From Salisediminibacterium halotolerans (GTDB taxonomy: Bacteria > Bacillota > Bacilli > Bacillales > Salisediminibacteriaceae), in NCBI RefSeq assembly GCF_003814815.1, contig NZ_RKQQ01000007.1:124001-188000 (forward strand): a stretch of 64,000 nucleotides of DNA, read 5' to 3'. Under the pieces are notes generated by a model, which had not been told where the DNA came from, searched no databases, and worked only from the letters and a program-made list of their open reading frames with translations. The position numbers and the translations under genes were made by a program. This document shows positions 47,225-55,746 of the stretch, piece after piece; position 1 is the stretch's first letter, and the number at the start of each line of letters is the position of its first letter.

Positions 47225-48952
47225 ATGGCAGCAATCGATAAAAAATCCGTCATTCAAGAACTGGAGCGGATTGCGGTTTATTTGGAAATTAAAGGCGAAA
47301 ATGCGTTTCGTGTTTCCGCCTACCGAAAAGCAGCTCAGGCTCTTGAACAGGACGAAAGAAGCTTGGCAGAACTTGAAGATCCGTCGGTTTTAAACGGAGT
47401 CGGCAAAGGAACGGCCGGGATCATCGATGATTTAGTCAAGACCGGATCAACGGAACTTCTCGATCAATTAAAAGCAGAGATTCCTGAAGGATTAATTCCG
47501 TTATTGAAATTGCCGGGACTCGGCGGGAAAAAAATCGGCAAACTTTACCAAGAGTTAAACATCACGAGTGCGGCCGATCTGAAAAAAGCCTGTGAGGAAA
47601 AACAAGTTCGCGACTTGTCCGGTTTCGGCGCGAAAACGGAAGAAAAAATATATCAGGAACTCGAAGACATGGGTAAACGTCCTGAGCGCCTGCCGGTCAG
47701 CGCAGTGTTACCTGCGGTTGCGGATCTGAACAGCGCCTTAGATGCGATCGAAGAAGTGGACCGCTTTGAACTTGCGGGCAGTTTTCGGCGGGGGCGCGAG
47801 ACAGTGAAAGACCTTGATTATATTATATCCACCGAGTACCCGGGGGAAGTCGGCGAACGTCTGTTATCGATGGAAAAGGTCAGCGCAGTCATCAGCAGCG
47901 GCGAAACAAAAATAAGCCTAGAATTGCAATATGATGACGTGATCGTGCCGGTTGATTTCCGCATGGTTCAAGATGAGTCGTTTGCCACGATTTTGCATCA
48001 TTTCACCGGTTCGAAAGATCACAACGTTTTGATGCGCCAACGGGCGAAAAATAACGGCGGAAAAATCAGCGAATACGGGGTTGAGATCGAAGCGACAGGC
48101 GAAATGCTGCATTTTGCTTCGGAAGCGGAATTTTTCAGCCATTTCGATCTGCCGTGGATCCCTCCGGAAGTTCGCAACGGCACGACCGAGCTGGAAGAAG
48201 CGGAAACTTACGTTGATCTCGTTTCGATCAATGATATTCAAGCAGATTTGCACATGCACACGACTTGGAGCGACGGAGCCCAATCGATTGAAGAAATGGT
48301 TGAAGCCTGCCGAAACCGGGGCTACAGTTTCATGGCTATTACCGATCACGGCAAGTTTTTGAAGGTTGCCAACGGTTTGTCAGATGAACGCCTGCAGCGT
48401 CAGCATGAAGAAATTCGTCAATTACGGACAGCTTACGATGATTTCGATGTCTTTACCGGTATCGAAATGGATATTTTGCCGGACGGTACGCTGGATTATT
48501 CTGATGATGTTTTAAAAAACATCGATTTTGTGATTGCATCAATCCATTCCTCATTTAATCAAGATGAAAATACGATCATGGCACGTTTGGAAGCAGCATG
48601 CAATCATCCGCAAGTTGCGATGATTGCTCATCCTACCGGCAGATTGATCGAGAAACGGCCGGGGTACCGCGTCGATGTGGATCGGCTGATTCAAAAAGCC
48701 TTTGAGACAGGAACGATTCTTGAAATCAATGCAAATCCGAACCGTTTGGACTTATCAGCTGAATGGGCGGAAAAAGCACAAGCCGCCGGGGTTAAAATTG
48801 CGGTCAATACCGATGCCCACAGATACGAGATGCTCGATCATATGGAGCTGGGCGTTAAAACAGCGCGGCGCGCCAAATTAAAAAAAGAAAATGTCGTAAA
48901 CACGTGGACAGCTTCACAGCTCAAAGCGTGGTTGACATCAACCGACGAATAA
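47225..48952 (+). CDS. polX: DNA polymerase/3'-5' exonuclease PolX
   Basis: A 575-residue family X repair polymerase. The N-terminal HhH and 8-kDa region (about 1-150) is followed by the nucleotidyltransferase core with GSFRRGRETVKDLDYIIS (two catalytic Asp residues near 200). The C-terminal PHP domain (about 335-575) begins DLHMHTTWSDG and includes AITDHGKFL, DILPDGTLDY and NTDAHRYEML, giving 3'-5' exonuclease and AP-endonuclease activity. The ATG at 47225 is favoured because AAAGGTGG lies 9 bp upstream; a GTG at 47213 falls within that site. It is followed 18 bp later by mutS2. Confidence 0.94.
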   Translation: MAAIDKKSVIQELERIAVYLEIKGENAFRVSAYRKAAQALEQDERSLAELEDPSVLNGVGKGTAGIIDDLVKTGSTELLDQLKAEIPEGLIPLLKLPGLGGKKIGKLYQELNITSAADLKKACEEKQVRDLSGFGAKTEEKIYQELEDMGKRPERLPVSAVLPAVADLNSALDAIEEVDRFELAGSFRRGRETVKDLDYIISTEYPGEVGERLLSMEKVSAVISSGETKISLELQYDDVIVPVDFRMVQDESFATILHHFTGSKDHNVLMRQRAKNNGGKISEYGVEIEATGEMLHFASEAEFFSHFDLPWIPPEVRNGTTELEEAETYVDLVSINDIQADLHMHTTWSDGAQSIEEMVEACRNRGYSFMAITDHGKFLKVANGLSDERLQRQHEEIRQLRTAYDDFDVFTGIEMDILPDGTLDYSDDVLKNIDFVIASIHSSFNQDENTIMARLEAACNHPQVAMIAHPTGRLIEKRPGYRVDVDRLIQKAFETGTILEINANPNRLDLSAEWAEKAQAAGVKIAVNTDAHRYEMLDHMELGVKTARRAKLKKENVVNTWTASQLKAWLTSTDE

Positions 48953-48970
48953 CAGGTGGAGGTGCCTTAT

Positions 48971-51328
48971 TTGCAGGACAGAGTTCGCCGTATTCTTGAA
49001 TACGATAAAATGAAAGACCAGCTTATCCAACACGCCGGTTCGAGTCTCGGAAAAAACAGGGTGAAAGAATTAATGCCTTACGTGTCGCTGGAGGACGTGC
49101 AGAATGCTCAACAGCGAACGCAGGAAGCAGCCAAAGTCATTCGTTTGAAAGGTCAGGCGCCGCTCGGGGGTCTTCGCGATATCCGCGCAGCGATGAAACG
49201 CTCAGAAATCGGCGGTCAATTAAACGAGCAAGAACTGATCGATGTTTCTTCCACGATTTACAGCAGCCGCCGCTTTAAATTATTTGTGGAGAATATGGTT
49301 GAAGATGACATCGATTTGACTGTCTTGCCAGAGCTCGTGCAGGCAATGGAACCGCCGGCAGAGCTGGAGAAAGAAATCAATCAGGCGATTGATGAGAACG
49401 GCGGAGTGCTTGATTCCGCGAGCCAGACGCTGCGGACGATTCGGCAACAAATACGCTCTTATGAATCGGCGGTCAGGTCGAAATTAGAGAACGTCACCCG
49501 CTCGCAAAGCGGCCAGAAAATGCTCTCCGATGCGATCATTACAATTCGCAACGACCGGTTTGTTTTGCCGGTTAAAGCGGAGTACCGGAGCCATTTCGGC
49601 GGTATTGTCCACGATCAATCAGCATCCGGGCAGACGCTGTTTATCGAACCTGAATCCGTTGTCGATACGAATAATCAGCTCCGTGAAGCGCGCGTCAGTG
49701 AAAAACGGGAGATTGAACGGATTTTACAAGCCTTGTCAGCAATCGTCGCCGAGCATACTGACGCGCTGGGTGTAATCGTCGAAACGATGACAGAAGCGGA
49801 TTTCATGTTTGCCAAGGCCTTTTACAGCCATGCTATCCATGCAACGGAACCGGATTTGAACAGCGACGGTCATATTGATTTCCGCGAAGCGCGCCATCCG
49901 CTGATACCTTCGGAGGAAGTCGTTGCGATTGACATTTCGCTCGGCGACGGCGTTCAGTCACTTGTTATTACCGGACCGAATACAGGCGGAAAAACCGTGA
50001 CACTGAAGACGGTCGGTTTGCTGTCGATGATGGCGCAATCCGGATTGCATATACCTTGTCAGGAAGGTTCCACGGCATCGGTATTTCAAAATGTATTTGC
50101 AGACATCGGCGATGAACAATCAATTGAACAGAGTCTCTCAACTTTCAGTTCGCACATGACGACGATTGTCGATATGATGGCGCGCGTCGATCATCAATCG
50201 CTCGTACTTCTAGATGAGCTTGGCGCAGGCACGGATCCGACAGAGGGAGCTGCTTTGGCGGTTTCGATTCTTGATCACCTGTACAATATCGGTGCAAAAG
50301 TGATCGCAACGACGCACTACAGCGAGCTGAAAGGATATGCTTACAACCGTGAAGGCGTCAGCAACGCGAGTGTCGAGTTTGACGTTGAAACACTTCAGCC
50401 GACGTACCGGCTTTTAATGGGTGTTCCGGGCCGAAGCAATGCTTTTGCGATCAGCACGCGGCTCGGTTTGCAGGAAGAGATTATCGAAGCTGCGAAGGCG
50501 CAGCTTTCCCAAGATACAAACAAAATGGAGCACATGATCTCGTCGCTTGAAGACAGTCAAAAACAATACGAGCGGGAACTGGACGAAGCGGAGCGTCTAA
50601 GAGAAGAAGCAGAAGCGATCCACAGCGAGTTGACAAAGAAAATGGAACGATTTGAAGAACAAAAAGAAAAAGCGATGGCGAAAGCAGAAGAAAAAGCCGC
50701 GAAAGAATTGGAAAAAACGAAAACCGAAGCGGAACTGATTATCGCTGAATTGCGGGAAAAGCAGCAGCAAAACCCCGCGATTAAGGATCATGAATTGATC
50801 GATGCGAAAAAACGGCTCAGCGACGCGGAGCCGAAATTGGCTAAAAAACCGCAAAAGAAGCAAGCGAAGCCGGCTAAAACCGAAGAACTGAAACCGGGCG
50901 ATGAAGTGAAAGTTATCAGTTTTGATCAAAAAGGCCAGATCGTTGAAAAAGTGAATGATAAAGAATTTTATGTTCAATTGGGCGTAATGAAAATGAAAGT
51001 GAAAAACAGTGATCTCGAATATTTAAACCGCCCTCAACCGGTTCAAGAGAAGCCACTGGCTGCTGTGCGCGGCCGGGATGCGCACGTAAAAACGGAGCTG
51101 GATCTTCGCGGCGAACGGTATGAGAGCGCGATAATGGAAGTAGAAAAATACCTTGATGATGCTGTTCTCGCCGGTTACCACCAAGTATCGATTATCCACG
51201 GTAAAGGAACCGGGGCATTGCGAAAAGGCGTTCAAGAGTATTTGCAAAATCATAAAAATGTCCAAGAGACGCGAATGGGTACGCAGGGCGAAGGCGGATC
51301 AGGTGTGACGGTCGTCGTGCTGAAATAA
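48971..51328 (+). CDS. mutS2: MutS2 family protein (endonuclease / ribosome quality control ATPase)
   Basis: A 785-residue protein. The MutS-like core has TRQ-type lever helices and Walker A ITGPNTGGKTVTLKT near 337, Walker B LLDELGAGTDPTEG near 415, and ATTHYSELKGYA. A long Lys/Glu coiled coil (about 515-610) and a KOW-like segment precede the C-terminal Smr endonuclease domain (about 708-785; DLRGERYESAI and IIHGKGTGALRKGVQ). The start is TTG at 48971, 7 bp after GGAGGT, which gives exactly the B. subtilis length as I recall it; a GTG at 48956 overlaps that site. In B. subtilis MutS2 also splits collided ribosomes. Confidence 0.94.
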   Translation: MQDRVRRILEYDKMKDQLIQHAGSSLGKNRVKELMPYVSLEDVQNAQQRTQEAAKVIRLKGQAPLGGLRDIRAAMKRSEIGGQLNEQELIDVSSTIYSSRRFKLFVENMVEDDIDLTVLPELVQAMEPPAELEKEINQAIDENGGVLDSASQTLRTIRQQIRSYESAVRSKLENVTRSQSGQKMLSDAIITIRNDRFVLPVKAEYRSHFGGIVHDQSASGQTLFIEPESVVDTNNQLREARVSEKREIERILQALSAIVAEHTDALGVIVETMTEADFMFAKAFYSHAIHATEPDLNSDGHIDFREARHPLIPSEEVVAIDISLGDGVQSLVITGPNTGGKTVTLKTVGLLSMMAQSGLHIPCQEGSTASVFQNVFADIGDEQSIEQSLSTFSSHMTTIVDMMARVDHQSLVLLDELGAGTDPTEGAALAVSILDHLYNIGAKVIATTHYSELKGYAYNREGVSNASVEFDVETLQPTYRLLMGVPGRSNAFAISTRLGLQEEIIEAAKAQLSQDTNKMEHMISSLEDSQKQYERELDEAERLREEAEAIHSELTKKMERFEEQKEKAMAKAEEKAAKELEKTKTEAELIIAELREKQQQNPAIKDHELIDAKKRLSDAEPKLAKKPQKKQAKPAKTEELKPGDEVKVISFDQKGQIVEKVNDKEFYVQLGVMKMKVKNSDLEYLNRPQPVQEKPLAAVRGRDAHVKTELDLRGERYESAIMEVEKYLDDAVLAGYHQVSIIHGKGTGALRKGVQEYLQNHKNVQETRMGTQGEGGSGVTVVVLK

Positions 51329-51363
51329 ACGGACGAGTTATGTTTACAAGAGAGGATGATGCA

Positions 51364-51444
51364 ATGAAGACGTTGGCCAATGTTCTAATCGTATTATGCG
51401 CGCTGTTTGTGATCGGCGGAATCATTTTCGTTCTCGTTTTCTGA
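51364..51444 (+). CDS. 26-residue single-pass membrane peptide
   Basis: A small ORF 35 bp after mutS2, with AGAGGATG before its ATG. The product begins MKTLANVLIVLCALFVIGG and ends LVF: a 2-residue charged start and an almost wholly hydrophobic helix long enough to span the membrane. A strong terminator begins 5 bp after the stop, so the peptide is inside the polX-mutS2 transcript. No homologue is known to me. Small size and composition make it easy to miss. Confidence 0.6.
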   Translation: MKTLANVLIVLCALFVIGGIIFVLVF

Positions 51445-51449
51445 TCTGA

Positions 51450-51479
51450 GCCGCCGGGTTTTATTCCCGGCGGCTTTTT
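51450..51479 (+). terminator. Terminator after mutS2 and the small membrane peptide
   Basis: The perfect 9-bp stem GCCGCCGGG / CCCGGCGGC with a TTTTATT loop is followed by TTTTT. Confidence 0.9.
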
Positions 51480-51529
51480 GCAAGGTTTTTTGAAAAAAGT
51501 CAATAAATCTTCAAATAATTGTTTCATTT

Positions 51530-51550
51530 TGTATGCGGTTTCATTAAAAT
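51530..51550 (+). promoter_or_regulatory. Promoter region of the first acyl-CoA ligase gene with cre-like site
   Basis: TGTATGCGGTTTCA (51530-51543) matches 12 of 14 positions of the CcpA consensus TGWAARCGYTWNCW and touches the -10-like TAAAAT (51545-51550). The same arrangement, with similar sequence, precedes the second ligase (53855-53875). Confidence 0.4.
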
Positions 51551-51618
51551 GGAAGTGAGAGGGAAATGCTTGCTGTTTGATGACGAGGAGAGTCAGGAAG
51601 TAAAGGGAGGTCTTGCAT

Positions 51619-53331
51619 ATGCAAAAGACATTAACAGAGAAACCGTGGCTCGCTCATTATCCGCAAGAAATACCGGAGTCGATCGATTATGATGAACAGA
51701 CGCTGCAAAGTTATTTGCAACGAGCGGCAGAATTGTACCCGGAAAAGAAAGCTTTTCACTTCATGGGTAATGAAATGACGTACAAAGAAGTTTATGCTGA
51801 GGCACTGAAATTGGCCAACCAGCTGCGCTCACTCGGGATTGAAAAAGGGGATCGGGTCTCGATCATGCTTGCAAACACACCGCAAGCGGTGATCTCTTAT
51901 TACGGCGCACTGCTTGCCGGAGGTGTCGTTGTTCAGACGAACCCGCTTTATGTCGAACGGGAAATTGAGCATCAAATGATTGATTCCGGAGCCAAAATCA
52001 TGATCTGTTTAGACTTGGTTTATCCCCGGGTCGCAAATGTCCGCGAAAAAACAGAGCTGGAGCATGTGATTGTCACCGGGATTAAAGATTTTCTTCCTTT
52101 TCCTAAAAACCTCGTTTACCCGATGATTCAAAAGAAGAACACGGGGATGAAAGTAGAGATTGCGTACAATGAAAAAACGCATTCGTTTAATGAACTCGTG
52201 AAAAACGGATCGAAAGAGCCGATTGATTTGGACGTTGATCCGAAAAACGATCTCGCTTTGCTCCAGTACACCGGGGGAACGACAGGACCGGCTAAAGGCG
52301 TGATGCTGACGCATTACAATCTGGTTGTTAATACGCAGCAATGTGAAAAATGGATGTACAAATTGGTCCCTGGGGAAGAGGTGATCATGGCAGCCCTTCC
52401 ATTTTTCCATGTATACGGCATGACGACCGTGATGAATTTAAGCATTCGCCTCGGCTATAAAATGATTATTATACCAAAATTTGATCCGAAAAGTATTTTA
52501 AAAGCGATTGAGAAACATAAAGCGACGCTTTACCCGGGTGCACCGACGATGTACATCGGTCTGCTGAACCATCCGGATATCAAAAAGCATGACCTTTCCT
52601 CTATTAAGGCGTGTATCAGCGGATCGGCTCCGCTGCCGATTGAAGTGCAGTCCAACTTTGAAGAAGCGACGAACGGACGCTTAGTCGAAGGTTACGGTTT
52701 GACCGAGACCTCGCCGGTAGCTGTTGCGAATTTAATCTGGGGTCACCGCAAACCCGGATCGATCGGGCTTCCGTGGCCGGATACCGATGTTGCGATATTA
52801 TCTGCCGAAACAGGCGAACCGGCCGGTCCGAATGAAGTCGGTGAAATTATTATCCGCGGACCGCAAGTGATGAAAGGTTATTGGAATCTGCCAGAAGCGA
52901 CGCAAGCGTCATTTCGGGAGGATTGGTTCCTCTCCGGCGATATGGGGTACATGGATGAAGAAGGTTTTTTCTATATCGTTGATCGCAAAAAAGATATGAT
53001 TATCGCGGGCGGATTCAATATTTATCCAAGAGAAGTGGAAGAAATATTTTATGAGCATGAGGCTGTCCAGGAAATTTGTGTAATCGGCGTTCCTGATCCT
53101 TACCGGGGAGAGACGGTCAAAGCTTTTGTCGTATTAAAAGACGGCGCAAATGTCACCGAAGACCAATTAGATGAGTTCGCCCGAAAGCACCTTGCATCAT
53201 TTAAAGTGCCGAAAATGTACGAGTTCCGAGATGAGCTGCCGAAAACCATGGTAGGGAAAATTCTTCGGCGCGTACTTGTCGATGAGGAAAGAGCTAAGCA
53301 TAAAGAAACGCAGAACGGAAATAACAAATAA
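51619..53331 (+). CDS. lcfA: Long-chain acyl-CoA ligase (LcfA/FadD), first paralogue
   Basis: A 570-residue ANL-superfamily enzyme that activates fatty acids with ATP and CoA for beta-oxidation. The AMP-binding loop is LLQYTGGTTGPAKGVML near 215, followed by GYGLTETSPVA near 357, SGDMGYMDEEGFFYIVDRKK near 440, GGFNIYPREVEE near 462 and the catalytic Lys in PKTMVGKILRR near 550. The ATG at 51619 has AAAGGGAGG 8 bp upstream. A closely similar paralogue lies 600 bp downstream, separated by repeat copy 4. A terminator hairpin follows, duplicated by that repeat. Confidence 0.9.
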   Translation: MQKTLTEKPWLAHYPQEIPESIDYDEQTLQSYLQRAAELYPEKKAFHFMGNEMTYKEVYAEALKLANQLRSLGIEKGDRVSIMLANTPQAVISYYGALLAGGVVVQTNPLYVEREIEHQMIDSGAKIMICLDLVYPRVANVREKTELEHVIVTGIKDFLPFPKNLVYPMIQKKNTGMKVEIAYNEKTHSFNELVKNGSKEPIDLDVDPKNDLALLQYTGGTTGPAKGVMLTHYNLVVNTQQCEKWMYKLVPGEEVIMAALPFFHVYGMTTVMNLSIRLGYKMIIIPKFDPKSILKAIEKHKATLYPGAPTMYIGLLNHPDIKKHDLSSIKACISGSAPLPIEVQSNFEEATNGRLVEGYGLTETSPVAVANLIWGHRKPGSIGLPWPDTDVAILSAETGEPAGPNEVGEIIIRGPQVMKGYWNLPEATQASFREDWFLSGDMGYMDEEGFFYIVDRKKDMIIAGGFNIYPREVEEIFYEHEAVQEICVIGVPDPYRGETVKAFVVLKDGANVTEDQLDEFARKHLASFKVPKMYEFRDELPKTMVGKILRRVLVDEERAKHKETQNGNNK

Positions 53332-53336
53332 CCTTT

Positions 53337-53360
53337 AAACCGCACAGCTCTGCTGTGCGG
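53337..53360 (+). terminator. Left copy of the duplicated terminator hairpin, repeat copy 4
   Basis: AAA plus the stem CCGCACAGC / GCTGTGCGG with a TCT loop, 6 bp after the ligase stop. It is followed by ATCT and the repeat end, not by a T run. The identical 24 bp recurs at 53786-53809. Confidence 0.75.
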
Positions 53361-53364
53361 ATCT

Positions 53365-53784
53365 AGAGTGTTGACAAAGTCATGACATCGATCGATGTCC
53401 TATTAAAAGGAACGGATGACGACGCATCGTCCGGCTTCTTTCACCTGAAGGTATCACTGCGACATCGGCTCAAAAAGACTTCGCCGTGTCTTACTAGTCC
53501 GCGGGCGAGCGCCGAGCCGCTTCGGGCTGACGCCCTGCAGGGTCTCGCCTATCTCGCTATCCCGCAGGAGAAAGCCGGGATGCTGGGTCATCCTCTTTTT
53601 TGAAGCGAGTGTGTTGATAAAAAAGAAGCCATGCATCCACTCCTCCGACGCCTCCGGGAAAGCAAGAGACGAAGATCCGGATTCGGCGGCCTCGGGCTGC
53701 CGAATACTAGCTGAGTCCTTGCCCGGGGCAAGCGGAGGGTAGTGGATTCATGGCTGACATCAAAATATAGTTTGTCTACAGTCT
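53365..53784 (-). repeat. Terminator-associated interspersed repeat, copy 4 (minus orientation)
   Basis: A 420-bp near-full-length copy in reverse orientation compared with the others. It begins AGAGTGTTGACAAAGT and ends in the complement of AGACTGTAGACAAACT. It lies between the two acyl-CoA ligase genes and is flanked by an identical 24-bp sequence that includes the whole terminator hairpin. The folded core is present, with one stem pair changed from U-G to C-G. No transposase. Confidence 0.88.
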
Positions 53785-53785
53785 G

Positions 53786-53814
53786 AAACCGCACAGCTCT
53801 GCTGTGCGGTTTTC
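53786..53814 (+). terminator. Right copy of the duplicated terminator hairpin, repeat copy 4
   Basis: The same hairpin as 53337-53360, here followed by TTTT, so this copy should terminate transcription from the first ligase gene. Confidence 0.75.
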
Positions 53815-53854
53815 TGATTTAATAAAAAATTTCCTGTCAAAAAGTATTCACATA

Positions 53855-53875
53855 TGGAGGCGCTTTCATTAGAAT
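53855..53875 (+). promoter_or_regulatory. Promoter region of the second acyl-CoA ligase gene with cre-like site
   Basis: TGGAGGCGCTTTCA (53855-53868) matches 12 of 14 positions of the CcpA consensus and adjoins TAGAAT (53870-53875), a likely -10. The flanking sequence resembles that before the first ligase. Confidence 0.45.
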
Positions 53876-53926
53876 GGAAGAGAGAGGAAAAATTTTTGAT
53901 GAAGGGGAGCGAGGAGGAATGGTTTA

Positions 53927-55621
53927 ATGAAAACAGAAATAATCCGTCCATGGCTTGAACAGTACCCGGAAGAAGTTCCAGCTTCATTACATTATGAACA
54001 TCGGCCTTTGCAAGACTATTTGCGCGAAGGAGCAATCGAAGAACCCGATAAAGTATTGTTACACTTCATGGGTAAAGAGATGACGTTTAATGAAGTTTAT
54101 GAACAAGCGCTGTCGTTTGCAAATGCGTTAATTGAAAAAGGAATTAAACGAGGCGATCGGGTGGCTGTCATGCTCGCGAATACGCCTCAATCGGTTATCA
54201 GTTATTACGGAGCCTTGTTTGCCGGAGCGGTAGTTGTGCAGACAAATCCGCTCTATGTTGAGCGGGAATTAGAGCACCAATTGATTGATTCCGGGGCCAA
54301 AGCAATTATTTGTCTTGATTTGGTTTATCCCCGAGTGATGAATGTTTATAATCAAACAGAGTTAGACTTTGTGATTGTCACAACAATTAAAGAGTATCTG
54401 CCGTTCCCGAAAAATGTTGTTTACCCTTTTATTCAAAAGAAAAATACTGGATTGACGGTGAAAGTGTCGTACAATGACTGGACACACCGGTTTTCTGATT
54501 TAGTCAACAACTACCCTGCAAAAGAAACAGCCGTGCATATTGATCCGGCAGAAGACCTTGCGCTCTTGCAGTATACCGGCGGGACAACAGGCGTCGCCAA
54601 AGGAGTGAAATTAACGCACCGCAATCTAGTTGCCAATACAACGCAATGTATCCGTTGGATGTATAAAATAGATCACGGCAATGAAGTGTTGCTTTGTGCT
54701 CTGCCTTTTTTCCATGTTTACGGAATGACTGTCGGGATGAATTTTTCCGTTATGGATCGCAATAAAATGGTTATTTTGCCGAAATTTGATCCCAAGCAGG
54801 CGCTTAAAACGATTCACAAACAAAAGCCGACAATTTTTCCCGGAGCACCTACGATGTACATCGGTTTAATCAATGATTCGCAAATTGATAAATACGATTT
54901 GTCATCTATTGATGTCAGCATTAGCGGATCAGCGCCGCTGCCTTTAGAAGTTCAAAAAACATTCGAAGAAAAAACAGGCGGGAAACTGTCGGAAGGCTTC
55001 GGATTAACAGAGTCATCCCCGGTAACGCATTTTAATTTAATGTGGGGAAAACGTCCGGATGGAAGCATCGGACTCCCGTGGCCGGATACGGATGTTGCGA
55101 TTTTATCTGCAGAGACCGGCGAACCGGCTGATCCGGGTGAAGTCGGCGAGCTGATGATCCGCGGGCCGCAAGTGATGCGAGGGTATTGGAATCGTCCTGA
55201 AGAAACCGAAGCCACATTTAATAATGAGTGGCTTTTGACAGGCGACATGGGTTACATGGATCAAGAAGGATTCTTTTACATCGTCGACCGCAAAAAAGAT
55301 ATGATTATTGCCGGCGGATTTAACATTTATCCGCGTGAAATTGAAGAAGTGCTGTTTGAACATGAGGCTGTGCAAGAAGCCGTTGCAATCGGCATACCGG
55401 ATCCTTACCGGGGCGAAACTGTCAAGGTTTTCGTTGTTAAAAAAGAAGGTGTTGACGTGACGGGGGAAGATTTGGATAAACATTGCCGCAAGTATTTGTC
55501 AGCCTATAAAGTTCCGCGTTATTACGAATTCAGAGAAGAACTTCCGAAAACAATGGTCGGTAAGGTGCTTCGCCGGGCTTTGCTCGATGAAGAAAAAGAA
55601 AAACAGAAGCAGCTGTCTTAA
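53927..55621 (+). CDS. Long-chain acyl-CoA ligase (LcfA/FadD), second paralogue
   Basis: A 564-residue ligase of the same type as its neighbour. It has LLQYTGGTTGVAKGVKL near 211, GFGLTESSPVT near 355, TGDMGYMDQEGFFYIVDRKK near 438, GGFNIYPREIEE near 460 and PKTMVGKVLRR near 548. Long stretches are identical to the first paralogue, so the pair arose by duplication, although the two differ enough for separate chain-length preferences. GAGGAGG lies before the ATG. It is followed by fadR with its own strong promoter. In B. subtilis lcfA leads the fadR operon as a single gene. Confidence 0.9.
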   Translation: MKTEIIRPWLEQYPEEVPASLHYEHRPLQDYLREGAIEEPDKVLLHFMGKEMTFNEVYEQALSFANALIEKGIKRGDRVAVMLANTPQSVISYYGALFAGAVVVQTNPLYVERELEHQLIDSGAKAIICLDLVYPRVMNVYNQTELDFVIVTTIKEYLPFPKNVVYPFIQKKNTGLTVKVSYNDWTHRFSDLVNNYPAKETAVHIDPAEDLALLQYTGGTTGVAKGVKLTHRNLVANTTQCIRWMYKIDHGNEVLLCALPFFHVYGMTVGMNFSVMDRNKMVILPKFDPKQALKTIHKQKPTIFPGAPTMYIGLINDSQIDKYDLSSIDVSISGSAPLPLEVQKTFEEKTGGKLSEGFGLTESSPVTHFNLMWGKRPDGSIGLPWPDTDVAILSAETGEPADPGEVGELMIRGPQVMRGYWNRPEETEATFNNEWLLTGDMGYMDQEGFFYIVDRKKDMIIAGGFNIYPREIEEVLFEHEAVQEAVAIGIPDPYRGETVKVFVVKKEGVDVTGEDLDKHCRKYLSAYKVPRYYEFREELPKTMVGKVLRRALLDEEKEKQKQLS

Positions 55622-55667
55622 GCAGTCGTTTCCGGTGATGTTTGCCGACGAATGCACGGCGGGCGAA

Positions 55668-55696
55668 TTGACACAACACGACGTTTCTTCTACAAT
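55668..55696 (+). promoter_or_regulatory. Strong SigA promoter of fadR
   Basis: TTGACA (55668-55673) and TACAAT (55691-55696) are separated by 17 bp; the -35 is a perfect consensus. Confidence 0.8.
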
Positions 55697-55705
55697 GTAA
55701 ATATG

Positions 55706-55723
55706 AATGAATGATCATTCATT
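55706..55723 (+). promoter_or_regulatory. FadR operator
   Basis: AATGAATGATCATTCATT is a perfect 18-bp palindrome close to the B. subtilis FadR box (TGAATGANTANTCATTCA). It begins about 10 bp after the -10 box, over the expected transcription start, so FadR should repress its own operon and release it when long-chain acyl-CoA binds. Confidence 0.85.
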
Positions 55724-55746
55724 TTCATGGAGAAGGAGTGGTGAAC

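Noticed and set aside
19826-53784. CRISPR array
   Set aside because: The repeats are about 420 bp, scattered over 34 kb and found at terminators, with no spacers and no cas genes.
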